Positions 1 to 8,748 of a stretch of 24,859 nt of DNA are shown here, piece after piece. A program made the position numbers and the translations under genes. The DNA lies in the NCBI GenBank assembly GCA_025455345.1, contig JALOMS010000009.1, positions 1 to 24,859 on the forward strand, in the 5' to 3' direction. Under the pieces are notes generated by a model that saw only the letters and a list, made by a program, of their open reading frames with translations, ran no database searches and was not told the origin of the DNA. Positions within the stretch are counted from its first letter, which is position 1. Every line of letters starts with the position of its first letter. Origin of the DNA: Thermoflexibacter sp. Its GTDB lineage: Bacteria > Bacteroidota > Bacteroidia > Cytophagales > Thermoflexibacteraceae.

Positions 1-2
1 GA

Positions 3-1370
3 CACCAAGAAATAGAACTTGCCCTCGTGAAACTATACAGAGTTACCAAAGACGAAAGACATTTGAAATTGGCAGATTGGCTCTTGGCTCAGCGCGGCAT
101 AGGCTTTGGCAAAGGCGTAATTTGGGACAAGTGGAAAGCCCCTGCCTATTGCCAAGACGCTGTTCCCGTCAAAGAACAAAAGGAAATCACAGGACACGCG
201 GTCAGGGCAATGTACCTTTACACAGGGGCGGCAGACGTAGCCGTAAACACAGGCGATACAGGCTACATGAATGCTATGAAAACAGTATGGGAAGACGTAG
301 TTCACCGCAATATGTACGTAACGGGAGGCATAGGCTCGTCGGGGCGCAACGAAGGGTTCAGCCAAGACTACGATTTGCCCAACGAAGCCGCTTATTGCGA
401 AACTTGCGCCTCCGTAGGCATGGTGTTTTGGAATCAGCGCATGAACGCACTCACAGGCGAAAGCAAATACATAGATGTCTTAGAAAGAAGCCTTTACAAT
501 GGTGCTTTGGACGGACTTTCTTTGAGTGGCGACCGCTTTTTTTACGGTAATCCACTCGCTTCCAATGCCACCCACGAAAGGCGCGAATGGTTTGGCACAG
601 CTTGTTGCCCTTCCAACATTGCCCGCTTGGTTGCTTCCTTGGGCGACTACATCTATGCCAAATCAGAAAAGGCAATTTGGATAAACTTATTTGTGGGGAG
701 CAATACAAAAATAAAATTGGGTGATAATGAGGTAAGTATCAATATGCAAACCGCTTTTCCCTTAGATGGAAAAGTGAAAATTACTTTGAATCCTACAAAG
801 AAAAAGAAATTTGCGCTTCATATTCGTATGCCAAGTTGGGCAGGGAACGAGCCTGTGGCAGGGAATTTATATAAATATGCAAATGCCCATCAATCAGAGA
901 TTTCTTACTTGGTCAATGGAAAAAAGGTAGAAGCAAAAATAGAAAAAGGATATGCCATCATAGAGAGAGTGTGGAGTTTTAAAGACGAAGTAAGTTTTGA
1001 ATTGCCAATGGACGTGAGGAGGGTAGTATCCAAAGAGGAAGTGAGCCAAAACAAAGACCGCGTTGCCCTGCAAAGAGGCGCACTAATTTACTGCGTGGAA
1101 GGTACAGACAACGGAGGACAGGCTTGGGACTTTTTCCTATCCGATAATGCGACCTTTACGGAGAGTACACAACAAGTTCTTAATGAGCCAATTGTAGCCT
1201 TGCAAACCGAAGCCACTACCTTCAAACCCACCGCAGATGGGCAGAACCTAAAAGCGGAAAAAAAGCAAATTACGGCAATTCCCTATTATACTTGGTGCAA
1301 TCGCGGGAAAACGCAAATGCAAGTTTGGCTACCCAGCAAGATAAGTAGTGTGAGAATAAATCAGGAGTAA
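3..1370 (+). CDS. Glycoside hydrolase family 127 (beta-L-arabinofuranosidase-like), 5'-truncated by the window edge
   Basis: Family knowledge: GH127 (formerly DUF1680) enzymes release L-arabinofuranose from plant or microbial glycans, using a cysteine nucleophile held by zinc. The reading frame is open from base 3, before the first possible start (GTG at 27), and the residues before it (HQEIELAL) fit the family, so the true start lies outside the window. Numbering from the GTG, visible active-site residues are Glu109 (acid/base, in RNEGF), Glu125 and Cys127 (zinc, in YCETCAS), and Cys193-Cys194 (nucleophile and zinc ligand, in ACCPSN). Their spacing matches the characterised enzyme HypBA1. 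The C-terminal half (about 210-447) is the beta-sandwich part, ending soon after YYTWCNRG. The first ~650 bases are visibly richer in GC than the rest. No signal peptide can be judged because the N-terminus is missing. Confidence 0.93.
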   Translation, partial: HQEIELALVKLYRVTKDERHLKLADWLLAQRGIGFGKGVIWDKWKAPAYCQDAVPVKEQKEITGHAVRAMYLYTGAADVAVNTGDTGYMNAMKTVWEDVVHRNMYVTGGIGSSGRNEGFSQDYDLPNEAAYCETCASVGMVFWNQRMNALTGESKYIDVLERSLYNGALDGLSLSGDRFFYGNPLASNATHERREWFGTACCPSNIARLVASLGDYIYAKSEKAIWINLFVGSNTKIKLGDNEVSINMQTAFPLDGKVKITLNPTKKKKFALHIRMPSWAGNEPVAGNLYKYANAHQSEISYLVNGKKVEAKIEKGYAIIERVWSFKDEVSFELPMDVRRVVSKEEVSQNKDRVALQRGALIYCVEGTDNGGQAWDFFLSDNATFTESTQQVLNEPIVALQTEATTFKPTADGQNLKAEKKQITAIPYYTWCNRGKTQMQVWLPSKISSVRINQE

Positions 1371-1373
1371 GTA

Positions 1374-1395
1374 AAGATAAATAGCATTTTATCTT
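1374..1395 (+). terminator. Possible weak hairpin after the GH127 gene
   Basis: An 8-bp inverted repeat (AAGATAAA at 1374-1381, TTTATCTT at 1388-1395) with a 6-base loop lies 4 bases after the stop codon of the GH127 gene. The stem is nearly all A-T and there is no clean T-run after it, so its role as a terminator is uncertain. The rest of the 109-base gap to the convergent gene shows nothing else. Confidence 0.3.
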
Positions 1396-1479
1396 CTTTG
1401 CAACCGCAGGTGGAAAAGATGTCAGTGGGTATCTAATAATGAACAGAATATAATTTTGCGTGTTTTACATTCAAAATGC

Positions 1480-2515
1480 TTACGCACTTAATTGGTTTTC
1501 TTGTAAGAAGTTTTGTAATGCTTGTATTTCGTACAGGTCTATGGCAGGGAAATTAGCAATTCTAATGGTATTTTCTTTCCATTTCCCGTAACCATTCCCT
1601 AAGATAATTCCTTGTTTTTTAGCCTTTTCTTTGAGTTGCAATCACTGTATCAGAGCGCACAAATGAATTTTTTATCAATAAATCAAATCCATTTTTTTCT
1701 AAAAAATCATACCATTGATTGGCTCTTTCTTGGAGTAGTTGATGAGTTTGTGCTATAGGTGGTCTATTTTCCAAAACTCTTTTTAATAAATAGATATTCA
1801 GCACATTAGGTGTATAATTTGTTTGCCAGTTTTTCATGTTTTCATATAAAAAGACCAAGCTATTGTATCTTTTCCTTTCCCCAATAAGCAAGGCTTTTGT
1901 TATGGCTTTAGGGGAACAAATCATCAAACCCAAACCCGCAGGAAGTCCAAAACACTTTTGCACTGAAGCCATTGCAAGGTCTATGTATTGCCAATCTATA
2001 TTTATGCCACCCAAGCTTGATGTTGCGTCTAAGGCTATGAGTTTGTCGGGGAACTTTTGTGCAGTTGTAGCGAAGGTATTAGGTAGTATTTGTGTGCCGT
2101 TGGAAGTTTCGTTGTGTGTAAAACAGATTATATCACTTAGTAGAGGATTGGGTAATAGGTTGGTATTAAAAATTTCATTTTCTCCAAAGGTGATTGCATT
2201 TGCTTCTTGGTGAGTTTTTAGGGTATATTCGTGCCATTTCTGCCCAAAAGCCCCATTAAAAATATGTAAACTTCCTTTTGTAATCAATGACTGGGCGACA
2301 ATTTCCCAAGATTCAGTAGCAGATGAAACAAAGAAAATAGTATAATCTTGAGGAATTTGCAGTTTTTCTTTTAAAAGGTAAATTGTTGATTTGGAAAGTT
2401 CTACAAACTCCGCGCTCCTATGATTCATGCTCAAAATACCACTGTCATACGCATCTGTCAAGTATTGGCGTACTTCAGGATAAAGTTTGGAAGGACCAGG
2501 GTAAAAGTAAATCAT
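1480..2515 (-). pseudogene. SerC-like class V (PLP) aminotransferase, frameshifted near the 3' end
   Basis: A fold-type I class V aminotransferase of the phosphoserine aminotransferase-like group. The N-terminus YFYPGPSKLYPEV, Asp163 (ALDATSS) and the PLP lysine Lys187 (ASVQKCFGLPAG) are intact. The frame stops at 1619, after SDTVIATQRKG. If one base is skipped near 1633-1640, the next frame continues as LKEKAKKQGIILGNGYGKW and then TIRIANFPAI, and ends at 1480. This is clearly the missing family C-terminus of about 50 residues, so there is one extra base (or two missing). The lost part carries the arginine in IRIANFP, which should match the substrate-carboxylate arginine of SerC. I chose ATG 2515 over GTG 2518; the start lies 4 bases after the recN stop, so the two genes are likely translationally coupled. 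It could be a true pseudogene or a sequencing error. The substrate is unknown. Confidence 0.85.
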
Positions 2516-2519
2516 CACT

Positions 2520-4175
2520 TTAGTACATGGCTAATAGTTCTTTGGCACTGTTCATTGCTGTAGGGCTTGGATTTGCACCACCTATCATTTGGGCTATTTC
2601 TACCAATCGCTCTTGCTCATTTAATCTTTTGATTTTGCTGATTGCGCGCTCAGAGGAATTGTCTTTATACACAAAGTAATGACAATCTCCATTGGCGGCG
2701 GTTTGAGGTAAGTGGCTGATTACCACTAATTGATGGCGTTTGGACATTTCTTTCATCATTTTGCTGACTTTGATAGCGATTTCGCCCGAAATGCCTGTAT
2801 CTATCTCATCAAAAATAATGGTAGGTAAAGCAGTTTTTCCTGCCAAGATATACTTGATGCATAGCATTAATCGGGAAAATTCACCTCCTGACGCTACATT
2901 TTTGAGGGTGTCGGGTTTGACACCTTTATTCGCACTGAATAAGAAAGCGACCAGATTTGCTCCAGATGCTTGTGGTGCTATGTCAGAAATTTGGATAGAA
3001 ACGTGGGCATTGGGCATTCCTAAATCTATGAGGAGCGTATCTACTTCTTTTTCTATTTTTTGAGTAACTTCTTTTCGCGAACTGCTTAAGATTTCTGCTA
3101 TTTCTATAAGTGTTTGATAGGCTTGCTCTCTTTGATTTTTTAGATTGGCGATTTCTCCATCTAAATTCAATACACGATTTACTTTTTCTTCTAACTCATT
3201 TCTTAGGACAATGAGTTCTTCCACAGAATTCTTATAATGTTTCTTTTGCAAAGAATAGATAAGATTCAGATTTTCTTTGATTTGGACGATTCTTTCTTCA
3301 TCTAAGAAAGTTTTTTCTTCCTCTCTTTGTACTTCTGCAATAATATCTTTTAGCTCGATGAACAGACTGTTAGTGCGTTCTAAAAGTGTTTGGAAATGAT
3401 GTGCATAGCTTTCCACTTGTTTGAACTCTACCAGAGCAGAACGCATTGCATTTTCTGCTCCTTGCTCTTCGTGGGTAAGGTAAGAAAGAATAAGATTGAG
3501 TTTGCTTTTGATAGTTTCCGCATTTTCAAGCACTTCCAATTCTTGTTCCAATTCGCTTTGGTTTAAATCGTCTAACTTCACCTTGTTGAGTTCTTCTAAA
3601 AGGAAAGTATTATAATCTTGCTCTTTGCGTGCTTGTTCTGCTTCACTAAGTAATTTTTTATACGCATTTTCCGCTTTAACATAGGCTTGATAGGCTTGGT
3701 AATAAGTTTCCCTATAATTTTGATTTTGGGCGTAATTGTCTATGATTTCCAATTGGAATTCGTTTGTGCCTAATTGGAGTGTATCATGTTGGGAATGAAT
3801 ATCCATGAGTTTGGAAGTAACTAATTCTAATACTTCCAAATTTACAGGAGTATCATTGACAAAAGCTCTTGATTTACCATTTGGGCTTATTTCTCGTCTG
3901 ATGTTACACTCCTCGGCAAAGTCTAAATCAGCTTCTTTAAATACGGATTGTAGTTTGTATGCTCCTATCTGAAAATCGGCTTCAATCACACACTTTTCTT
4001 CTTCATCAAATAGTACCCTTACATCAGCCCTATTGCCTAATAACAAGCCTATTGCGCCAAGCATAATAGACTTTCCTGCACCTGTTTCGCCAGTAATGAT
4101 ATTGAGTTTGGAAGAGGGTGTTATTTCTAATTCCTTGATTAAAGCGTAATTTTTGATAAATAAGCGACTAAGCAT
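2520..4175 (-). CDS. recN: DNA repair protein RecN
   Basis: RecN is an SMC-like ATPase that acts early in double-strand break repair by recombination, on DNA in the cytoplasm. The protein is 551 aa, the usual length. It shows Walker A GETGAGKS at 29-36, a long central charged coiled-coil stretch (about 150-390), an ABC-type signature ASGGEFSR from 428, Walker B with IIFDEID (Asp456, Glu457) and the H-loop in VISHLPQ. The N-terminal LFIKNYALI is typical of the family. Its downstream neighbour starts a few bases after its stop. An 88-base gap separates it from the upstream NHL gene and holds a TAATTTTG promoter match, so recN and the aminotransferase may form their own transcription unit. Confidence 0.96.
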   Translation of the reverse strand: MLSRLFIKNYALIKELEITPSSKLNIITGETGAGKSIMLGAIGLLLGNRADVRVLFDEEEKCVIEADFQIGAYKLQSVFKEADLDFAEECNIRREISPNGKSRAFVNDTPVNLEVLELVTSKLMDIHSQHDTLQLGTNEFQLEIIDNYAQNQNYRETYYQAYQAYVKAENAYKKLLSEAEQARKEQDYNTFLLEELNKVKLDDLNQSELEQELEVLENAETIKSKLNLILSYLTHEEQGAENAMRSALVEFKQVESYAHHFQTLLERTNSLFIELKDIIAEVQREEEKTFLDEERIVQIKENLNLIYSLQKKHYKNSVEELIVLRNELEEKVNRVLNLDGEIANLKNQREQAYQTLIEIAEILSSSRKEVTQKIEKEVDTLLIDLGMPNAHVSIQISDIAPQASGANLVAFLFSANKGVKPDTLKNVASGGEFSRLMLCIKYILAGKTALPTIIFDEIDTGISGEIAIKVSKMMKEMSKRHQLVVISHLPQTAANGDCHYFVYKDNSSERAISKIKRLNEQERLVEIAQMIGGANPSPTAMNSAKELLAMY

Positions 4176-4202
4176 ATTTTTTAGTTTTCATTTTTTAGCC
4201 CT

Positions 4203-4210
4203 CAAAATTA
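4203..4210 (-). promoter_or_regulatory. Candidate -7 promoter element for recN
   Basis: On the minus strand this reads TAATTTTG, an exact match to the Bacteroidota -7 consensus TAnnTTTG, and lies 27 bases upstream of the recN start codon. No -33 TTTG with usual spacing is evident, so confidence is modest. Confidence 0.3.
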
Positions 4211-4263
4211 AATAAAAATTTATACAAGCAGAGGCATTATCGTGATAAATATATTTTATGTAC

Positions 4264-5304
4264 TTACGCACTTCTTTGGAGCTTGATAGGATAAGTCTTA
4301 CCAGAGTTCCACTGCGCCACGTATAAACTTTCCTCGTCATCTATGCAAACATCATGAGGATAAATAAATAGCTTAGAGGTCTGTGCAACGTATTGGATTT
4401 CACCCTGTTTATAGATAGGCTCTGCGCCACCGGGGCAGGAAACGACCTTGTCATTTTTGTCTATAACCCCCACAAACCCCAATCCACTGTTATCCCATTT
4501 ATCGTTGGATTTGAGTGCGGCAAAATAAATATTTTCTCCTCTAATCACTGCTCGACAGTTCCACATACTATGCAAAGGAATATTGGAGATGTATTTGCCG
4601 TCTAAGGAAAATCGCTTAAATTGGTGCTTTTGGCGGTCGGTAATGAGTAGGGTAGGGTTGTTTTTGTCCCTATTGTCCAGACAGATGCCATGACATTCTA
4701 AGAATTTATCATTTTCGCTACCTTTCCCCCCAAAAACTTGGATTACTTCGCCTTGATGATTGTACCGTGTGATGTACTGCTCTCCATACCCATCGGCTAC
4801 ATAAAAATCCCCATTGGGAGCTACGGCTATTTCTGTAGGTTTATAATAAGCCCCATCATATTTGTAAACATTGGCATCTTTGGGATAGCCTATTTTGAAG
4901 ATAATCTGCCCCTCTAAGGTTGTCTTGAAGATTTGACGGCGGTCATGGTCTGTGATGTAGAGAAACTCCTCCCCATTTTCATTGCTCAAGGTCAATCCGT
5001 GCGCTCCGGGGAATTCCGTACCCCATTTGTTTAACAATTTGCCTGTTTTATCATAGATAATGACATTGTTTTTTACTTCATTGGTGAGCAAAATCAGTCT
5101 TCCTTTGGAGTCTTGTACCATCTCATGACAATCTCTTACTGGTGTATTATTGTCCAAAATACCCCAACCTTTTACTATTTTGTAGCGATAATTGCCATGT
5201 CCTAATATTTCATCTTCTTTTGCTTTTCCAAAGTTGATATAAGGGATAGCAACGCTTGCTAAAGTTGCCCCTACGGTCTTGTTCACAAAATCTCGTCTTT
5301 TCAT
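4264..5304 (-). CDS. Tat-exported NHL-repeat / six-bladed beta-propeller protein
   Basis: 346 aa. The N-terminus MKRRDFVNK followed by a hydrophobic stretch (GATLASVAIPYI) is a twin-arginine export signal, so the protein should be folded in the cytoplasm and then exported. The rest is built of NHL-type propeller blades; one sees repeated motifs such as HEMVQDSKGRLIL, HGLTLSN, PTEIAVAPNGDFYVADG, HGICLDN and YPHDVCIDDEESLYVAQW, each with a His or Pro start and an aromatic-Val-Ala-(Asp/Gln) end. This layout resembles peptidyl-alpha-hydroxyglycine lyase-like propellers, but no function can be assigned. Its start is 14 bases after the stop of the VOC-domain gene, so the two exported proteins are very likely co-transcribed and may work together. 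Confidence 0.85.
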   Translation of the reverse strand: MKRRDFVNKTVGATLASVAIPYINFGKAKEDEILGHGNYRYKIVKGWGILDNNTPVRDCHEMVQDSKGRLILLTNEVKNNVIIYDKTGKLLNKWGTEFPGAHGLTLSNENGEEFLYITDHDRRQIFKTTLEGQIIFKIGYPKDANVYKYDGAYYKPTEIAVAPNGDFYVADGYGEQYITRYNHQGEVIQVFGGKGSENDKFLECHGICLDNRDKNNPTLLITDRQKHQFKRFSLDGKYISNIPLHSMWNCRAVIRGENIYFAALKSNDKWDNSGLGFVGVIDKNDKVVSCPGGAEPIYKQGEIQYVAQTSKLFIYPHDVCIDDEESLYVAQWNSGKTYPIKLQRSA

Positions 5305-5318
5305 ATTTACATTTAGGT

Positions 5319-6446
5319 TTAGTTTTGTAGCTTTTTAAATTCTAATTTTTTTATAGGTTGATGTTTACTTTCTTTTTTTTCTATAATCTGCCATGCTACC
5401 CCGTCTGTTCCTACAAATACAAAGCATTTTTCTTTGAATTCGTTAGTCATCATCGGTGTAGGTTTGATGCCTTGTTTTATGATGAGGTCATATACCATCT
5501 CCAGTTTAGGTGTATAAAAAGAATGAAGTGTGATTCCCAATTCTCCAATTCTTTGATTTTCAGAACGGTCAGGTACTACTCCTCTCGAAACAAAGAACTT
5601 CAATTTCCCGCAAATATTATTAGGAGAAACAAACCCCCTGTACCAGTGTGTATAACCGTCTGGCATATTAAATACTCGTTTGGGTCCCTTTTGCCAATCT
5701 CCATCTATCACAGCCTCTGCCTGTTCTGGCTTCATTCCCAATGCTTCACTGTAATACTTTGTTACTTGATTCAAATCTCCTTTTATCATAAAGTCATGGT
5801 GGGTAAACTCACTCGTCTGCAAGGGCGAATGACTCCCTACCGTGCCATACCCCTCTATGGTATAACCGTATCTTTGAAAAAAAACATGATTAAAAATCTC
5901 TCCATAAACACAAGTTTCTCTCACTCCAATTGGGCGATTAAAAAAATCTATGGGTTTGGTACTTCCTTTATTAACGCCAAGAGGGTCGTCAAAAATAGGC
6001 TCAAAAGGAAGCCACTTCTGCTCTCTTTCGCGCTCTAACTTATAAATATCTACCAAACGAATTACATCATTGGTAAGCATTACAGACATTCGTTGTCCTA
6101 CCGTTTCGGGTTGGGCATACCCAACTCCATTCCCCAAGGGCTTGTCCCACTGCAAGATACGCAACAAGCCATGAGAATCTATCTCTCCGTTTTGCAAGCG
6201 ATACGACTTAAGTTTAGAATTTACACCATAGAGAACAAGAGCTTCTTTTTCAGAGAAATAAGCACTATCTACTACACGAAATCCAAATTCTCTAAAGTAG
6301 CTAAGGAGGAATTGGGCATCTTTAGTGCCTGTCATCACCTCATAAACTCCACTAATCCCTGTATCAGGGAGGTTATTTTGGGCTTTGGTAGCAAAAGTAT
6401 TTAAAAACAAAATACTTAAAATGAGGTATTTATGCCAATTTTTCAT
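5319..6446 (-). CDS. Exported VOC (glyoxalase-fold) family protein
   Basis: 375 aa from the chosen ATG at 6446. That start gives a clean signal peptide (MKNWHKYLILSILFLNTFA, cleavage likely near TKA-QN). A start further upstream at 6494 would add hydrophilic residues before the signal and overlap the rhomboid gene. The mature part appears to hold two vicinal-oxygen-chelate halves. The first (about 30-150) begins ISGVYEVMTGTKDAQFLLSYF. The second (about 220-370) contains FTHHDFMIKGDLNQVTKYYSEALGM and ends FVFVGTDGVAWQIIEKK, a typical VOC C-terminal strand. The family includes glyoxalases, dioxygenases and resistance proteins, and the substrate here is unknown. It sits 20 bases after the rhomboid gene and 14 bases before the Tat-NHL gene. 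A lysine-rich tail follows the domain. Confidence 0.8.
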   Translation of the reverse strand: MKNWHKYLILSILFLNTFATKAQNNLPDTGISGVYEVMTGTKDAQFLLSYFREFGFRVVDSAYFSEKEALVLYGVNSKLKSYRLQNGEIDSHGLLRILQWDKPLGNGVGYAQPETVGQRMSVMLTNDVIRLVDIYKLEREREQKWLPFEPIFDDPLGVNKGSTKPIDFFNRPIGVRETCVYGEIFNHVFFQRYGYTIEGYGTVGSHSPLQTSEFTHHDFMIKGDLNQVTKYYSEALGMKPEQAEAVIDGDWQKGPKRVFNMPDGYTHWYRGFVSPNNICGKLKFFVSRGVVPDRSENQRIGELGITLHSFYTPKLEMVYDLIIKQGIKPTPMMTNEFKEKCFVFVGTDGVAWQIIEKKESKHQPIKKLEFKKLQN

Positions 6447-6466
6447 AGTAAAATTATTTTTATGAT

Positions 6467-7000
6467 TCAAACGCTCTCCAAAATAGCACCGCAAATACCC
6501 CCTACAATATGAGCAAACTCTGAAATATTGTTATTTTGAAAAATGCTTAATACTTCCTTTCCTAAAAATAGGAATACAACTAAGACAAACGTGAGAGGAA
6601 TTTTACCTTGTCGCAAGTTGGTCATCGAGCTTAGCAAAATCATCATAAATACTATTCCACTTGCGCCTAATAAGCCACTTGAGAAAAATACTACATTAAG
6701 GATTCCTGTAATCAAGGCAGTTAGAAACATCATAGTCAGCAAGTTATTAGAACCATACTTTTCTTCTAACATAGGTCCCAAAAGCAATATCAATGTAAAA
6801 TTACTTAGTAGATGCGTCCAATCTCCATGCCCAATCGCATGAGAAAACAACCTAAAATAATCTATGGGATTGGTTAGACTCATGGTAGGATACACAGTGA
6901 ACAAGGACATGACAGGTGGCATGAAAGCAGAAATCGTTAAAATAATGGCACAAATAAATGTGTAGGTAAGCACTACGGGCGAATTATACTGTAATTGCAT
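6467..7000 (-). CDS. Rhomboid family intramembrane serine protease
   Basis: 177 aa with about six hydrophobic segments. Catalytic residues are present: Ser114 in GASGIVF and His164 in AHIVGG, with the oxyanion-side HxxxN motif as His63-Asn67 (THLLSN). Rhomboids cleave membrane proteins within or near their transmembrane segments; the substrate is unknown. The C-terminus stops at GICGAILESV, only 13 residues after the catalytic His, so the last helix is short compared with most relatives. It is the first gene of the minus-strand run 7000-1480, and the VOC gene begins 20 bases later. The start ATG at 7000 is the first in frame and gives a normal short cytoplasmic N-tail. Confidence 0.9.
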   Translation of the reverse strand: MQLQYNSPVVLTYTFICAIILTISAFMPPVMSLFTVYPTMSLTNPIDYFRLFSHAIGHGDWTHLLSNFTLILLLGPMLEEKYGSNNLLTMMFLTALITGILNVVFFSSGLLGASGIVFMMILLSSMTNLRQGKIPLTFVLVVFLFLGKEVLSIFQNNNISEFAHIVGGICGAILESV

Positions 7001-7089
7001 AAAAATTTAAGTGATTATAAAATGTTTGAGAAATATTATTGTTTAATATACTTATTTATGACATTTTTTATTGTTTAATTTGGTATTTC

Positions 7090-7097
7090 TATTTTTG
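7090..7097 (+). promoter_or_regulatory. Possible -7 element upstream of the histidine kinase gene
   Basis: TATTTTTG, an exact TAnnTTTG match, with a TTG at 7071-7073 (16-base spacing, shorter than usual). It lies 172 bases upstream of the kinase start, which would give a long 5' leader. The 269-base gap 7001-7269 between the divergent rhomboid and kinase genes is otherwise AT-rich with no gene that I can see. Confidence 0.2.
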
Positions 7098-7269
7098 ATA
7101 GTCAAAGTGATGCCAAATGTGATATATATATAAAGGTAAAATCACTATGACAAGCACACCACCTCTCTAAAACTCCCTTATTTTTTTATATATCAAATTT
7201 GGGAAAAAAACATAATATATTCTCATAATAAATAAACTTAATTAAAAAGTTTACCAATTTGGTTAATTT

Positions 7270-8748
7270 ATGCAAAAGCATCTCATAGAGGGTATAGAAA
7301 TACACGAAATTTTTAAACAATTGGTCGAGAATTTCCCCAACGGCACTATTTTCATGGTCAATCGTGAGATGAAGTGCCTATTGGCGGGTGGTAACTTGCT
7401 CAAGCAACTTGGCATATCTACCAGCTATTTTGAGAACAAGTATATACATGAGATTTTTGAGAAAGAAAAAGTAGATTTTTTAATTACAAATTATGAAAAA
7501 GTATTCAATGGAGAATTGGTCAACTTTGAAACAGAAAATATAGTTTCTCAAGATAAAGTACGCAGACATAATACTTTTGGAGTTCCTTTGCTCAATAATA
7601 ATGAAATAGTCGCAAGCATTTGGATAACTCAAGAAATTACTGAATTGCGAGAGATGCAGATGGAACTGACAGAAAAAGAAGAACTGTTTCGCCAGTTAGC
7701 CGAGAACATATTTGATATATTTTATATGAGAGATGCGGAATACGCTAAGATGATTTATGTGAGTCCCGCAGTCAAAGAAATCATGGGGATTACTCCTGAA
7801 GATATTTATGCTCAACCCAGCCTACCTCTGCAAATGGTACACAAAGATGATGTGGAGTTTATCAAACAGACCATCAATCTTTCTAATCAAGTAAATACCT
7901 CTGCCAATTATCGTTTGGTAAGACCTGACGGGCAAATAAGGTGGCTATGGAATCGCGCTTTCCCAGTGCGGGACAGAAACGGGAAAGTATATCGTGTAGC
8001 GGGTATCGTAGAGGACATTACCGACCGCAGGTTAGCCGAAGACAAACTCAATGAAACTTTGAAGGCTTTAGAAGAAAAAAACTATGAATTGGACAATTAT
8101 GTCTATAAGGTTTCTCACGACTTGCGCTCTCCTATTGCCTCCATTATCGGCTTGCTCAACCTGATGAAAATGGAAGAACATAACGCAAAAATTAGTGAGT
8201 ATATTCATCATTTGGAAAATAGATTGGGCAGATTGGACGATTTTATTAAATCTATCCTTAGTCACTCCAAAGCCGTCAATGCTAAAGTCCTAAAGGAAAA
8301 AGTATTTCTTATCAAGCTCATAAACAGTAGTTTAGACGAACTAAAGTATATGCCTAATTATGATAAATTACAAATAAAGATTGAAGTAGAAGAAGACCTC
8401 CAATTGGAGAGCGACCCTTTGCGATTAAGTATTGTTCTAAAAAATCTATTGTCCAATGCTGTCAAATATCAAAATCCATATATTGCAGAAAGACGACTTC
8501 TTATAAAAGCAATTACGGATAAATCATTGGTTCACATCATTATCAAAGACAATGGGATAGGCATCAAACAAGAGTATTTGCCACATCTATTCGATATGTT
8601 CTTTCGGGCAACAGACCACTCAGAAGGCTCAGGTTTAGGTCTTTATATCGTCAAACAAACCCTCAAACACATAGGAGGTACTGTCCAAGTAGATAGCGAA
8701 TATGGCAAAGGGACCACCTTTCATATTAGACTTGGTTATACGAGTTGA
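7270..8748 (+). CDS. Orphan sensor histidine kinase with two PAS domains
   Basis: 492 aa, no clear membrane segment, so probably a cytoplasmic sensor. Domain order: PAS 1 (about 12-125, starting IFKQLVENFPNGTIFMV), PAS 2 with PAC (about 137-254; the PAC part has RLVRPDGQIRWLW and GIVEDITDRR), HisKA with phospho-accepting His283 (VSHDLRSP), and HATPase_c with N-box Asn396 (LLSNAVKY), G1 DNGIGI at 427-432 and G2 GSGLGL at 453-458. It should autophosphorylate in response to an unknown signal and pass phosphate to a response regulator. No response regulator is encoded nearby, so its partner is elsewhere. A short coiled coil links PAS 2 to HisKA. Its last 23 bases overlap the end of the convergent gene at 8726-9019. 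Confidence 0.95.
   Translation: MQKHLIEGIEIHEIFKQLVENFPNGTIFMVNREMKCLLAGGNLLKQLGISTSYFENKYIHEIFEKEKVDFLITNYEKVFNGELVNFETENIVSQDKVRRHNTFGVPLLNNNEIVASIWITQEITELREMQMELTEKEELFRQLAENIFDIFYMRDAEYAKMIYVSPAVKEIMGITPEDIYAQPSLPLQMVHKDDVEFIKQTINLSNQVNTSANYRLVRPDGQIRWLWNRAFPVRDRNGKVYRVAGIVEDITDRRLAEDKLNETLKALEEKNYELDNYVYKVSHDLRSPIASIIGLLNLMKMEEHNAKISEYIHHLENRLGRLDDFIKSILSHSKAVNAKVLKEKVFLIKLINSSLDELKYMPNYDKLQIKIEVEEDLQLESDPLRLSIVLKNLLSNAVKYQNPYIAERRLLIKAITDKSLVHIIIKDNGIGIKQEYLPHLFDMFFRATDHSEGSGLGLYIVKQTLKHIGGTVQVDSEYGKGTTFHIRLGYTS

Noticed and set aside
77..550. Long open frame overlapping the GH127 gene in another frame
   Set aside because: Arg/His-rich, low-complexity translation typical of a shadow of the GC-richer true coding frame.
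6447..6494. Longer N-terminus for the VOC protein
   Set aside because: It would overlap the rhomboid gene and put polar residues before a clean signal peptide.
6467..6500. Possible frameshift at the 3' end of the rhomboid gene
   Set aside because: The last helix is short, and another frame would read FGER after GGICGAI, but that frame runs into the VOC signal peptide without a stop. A short natural end is simpler.
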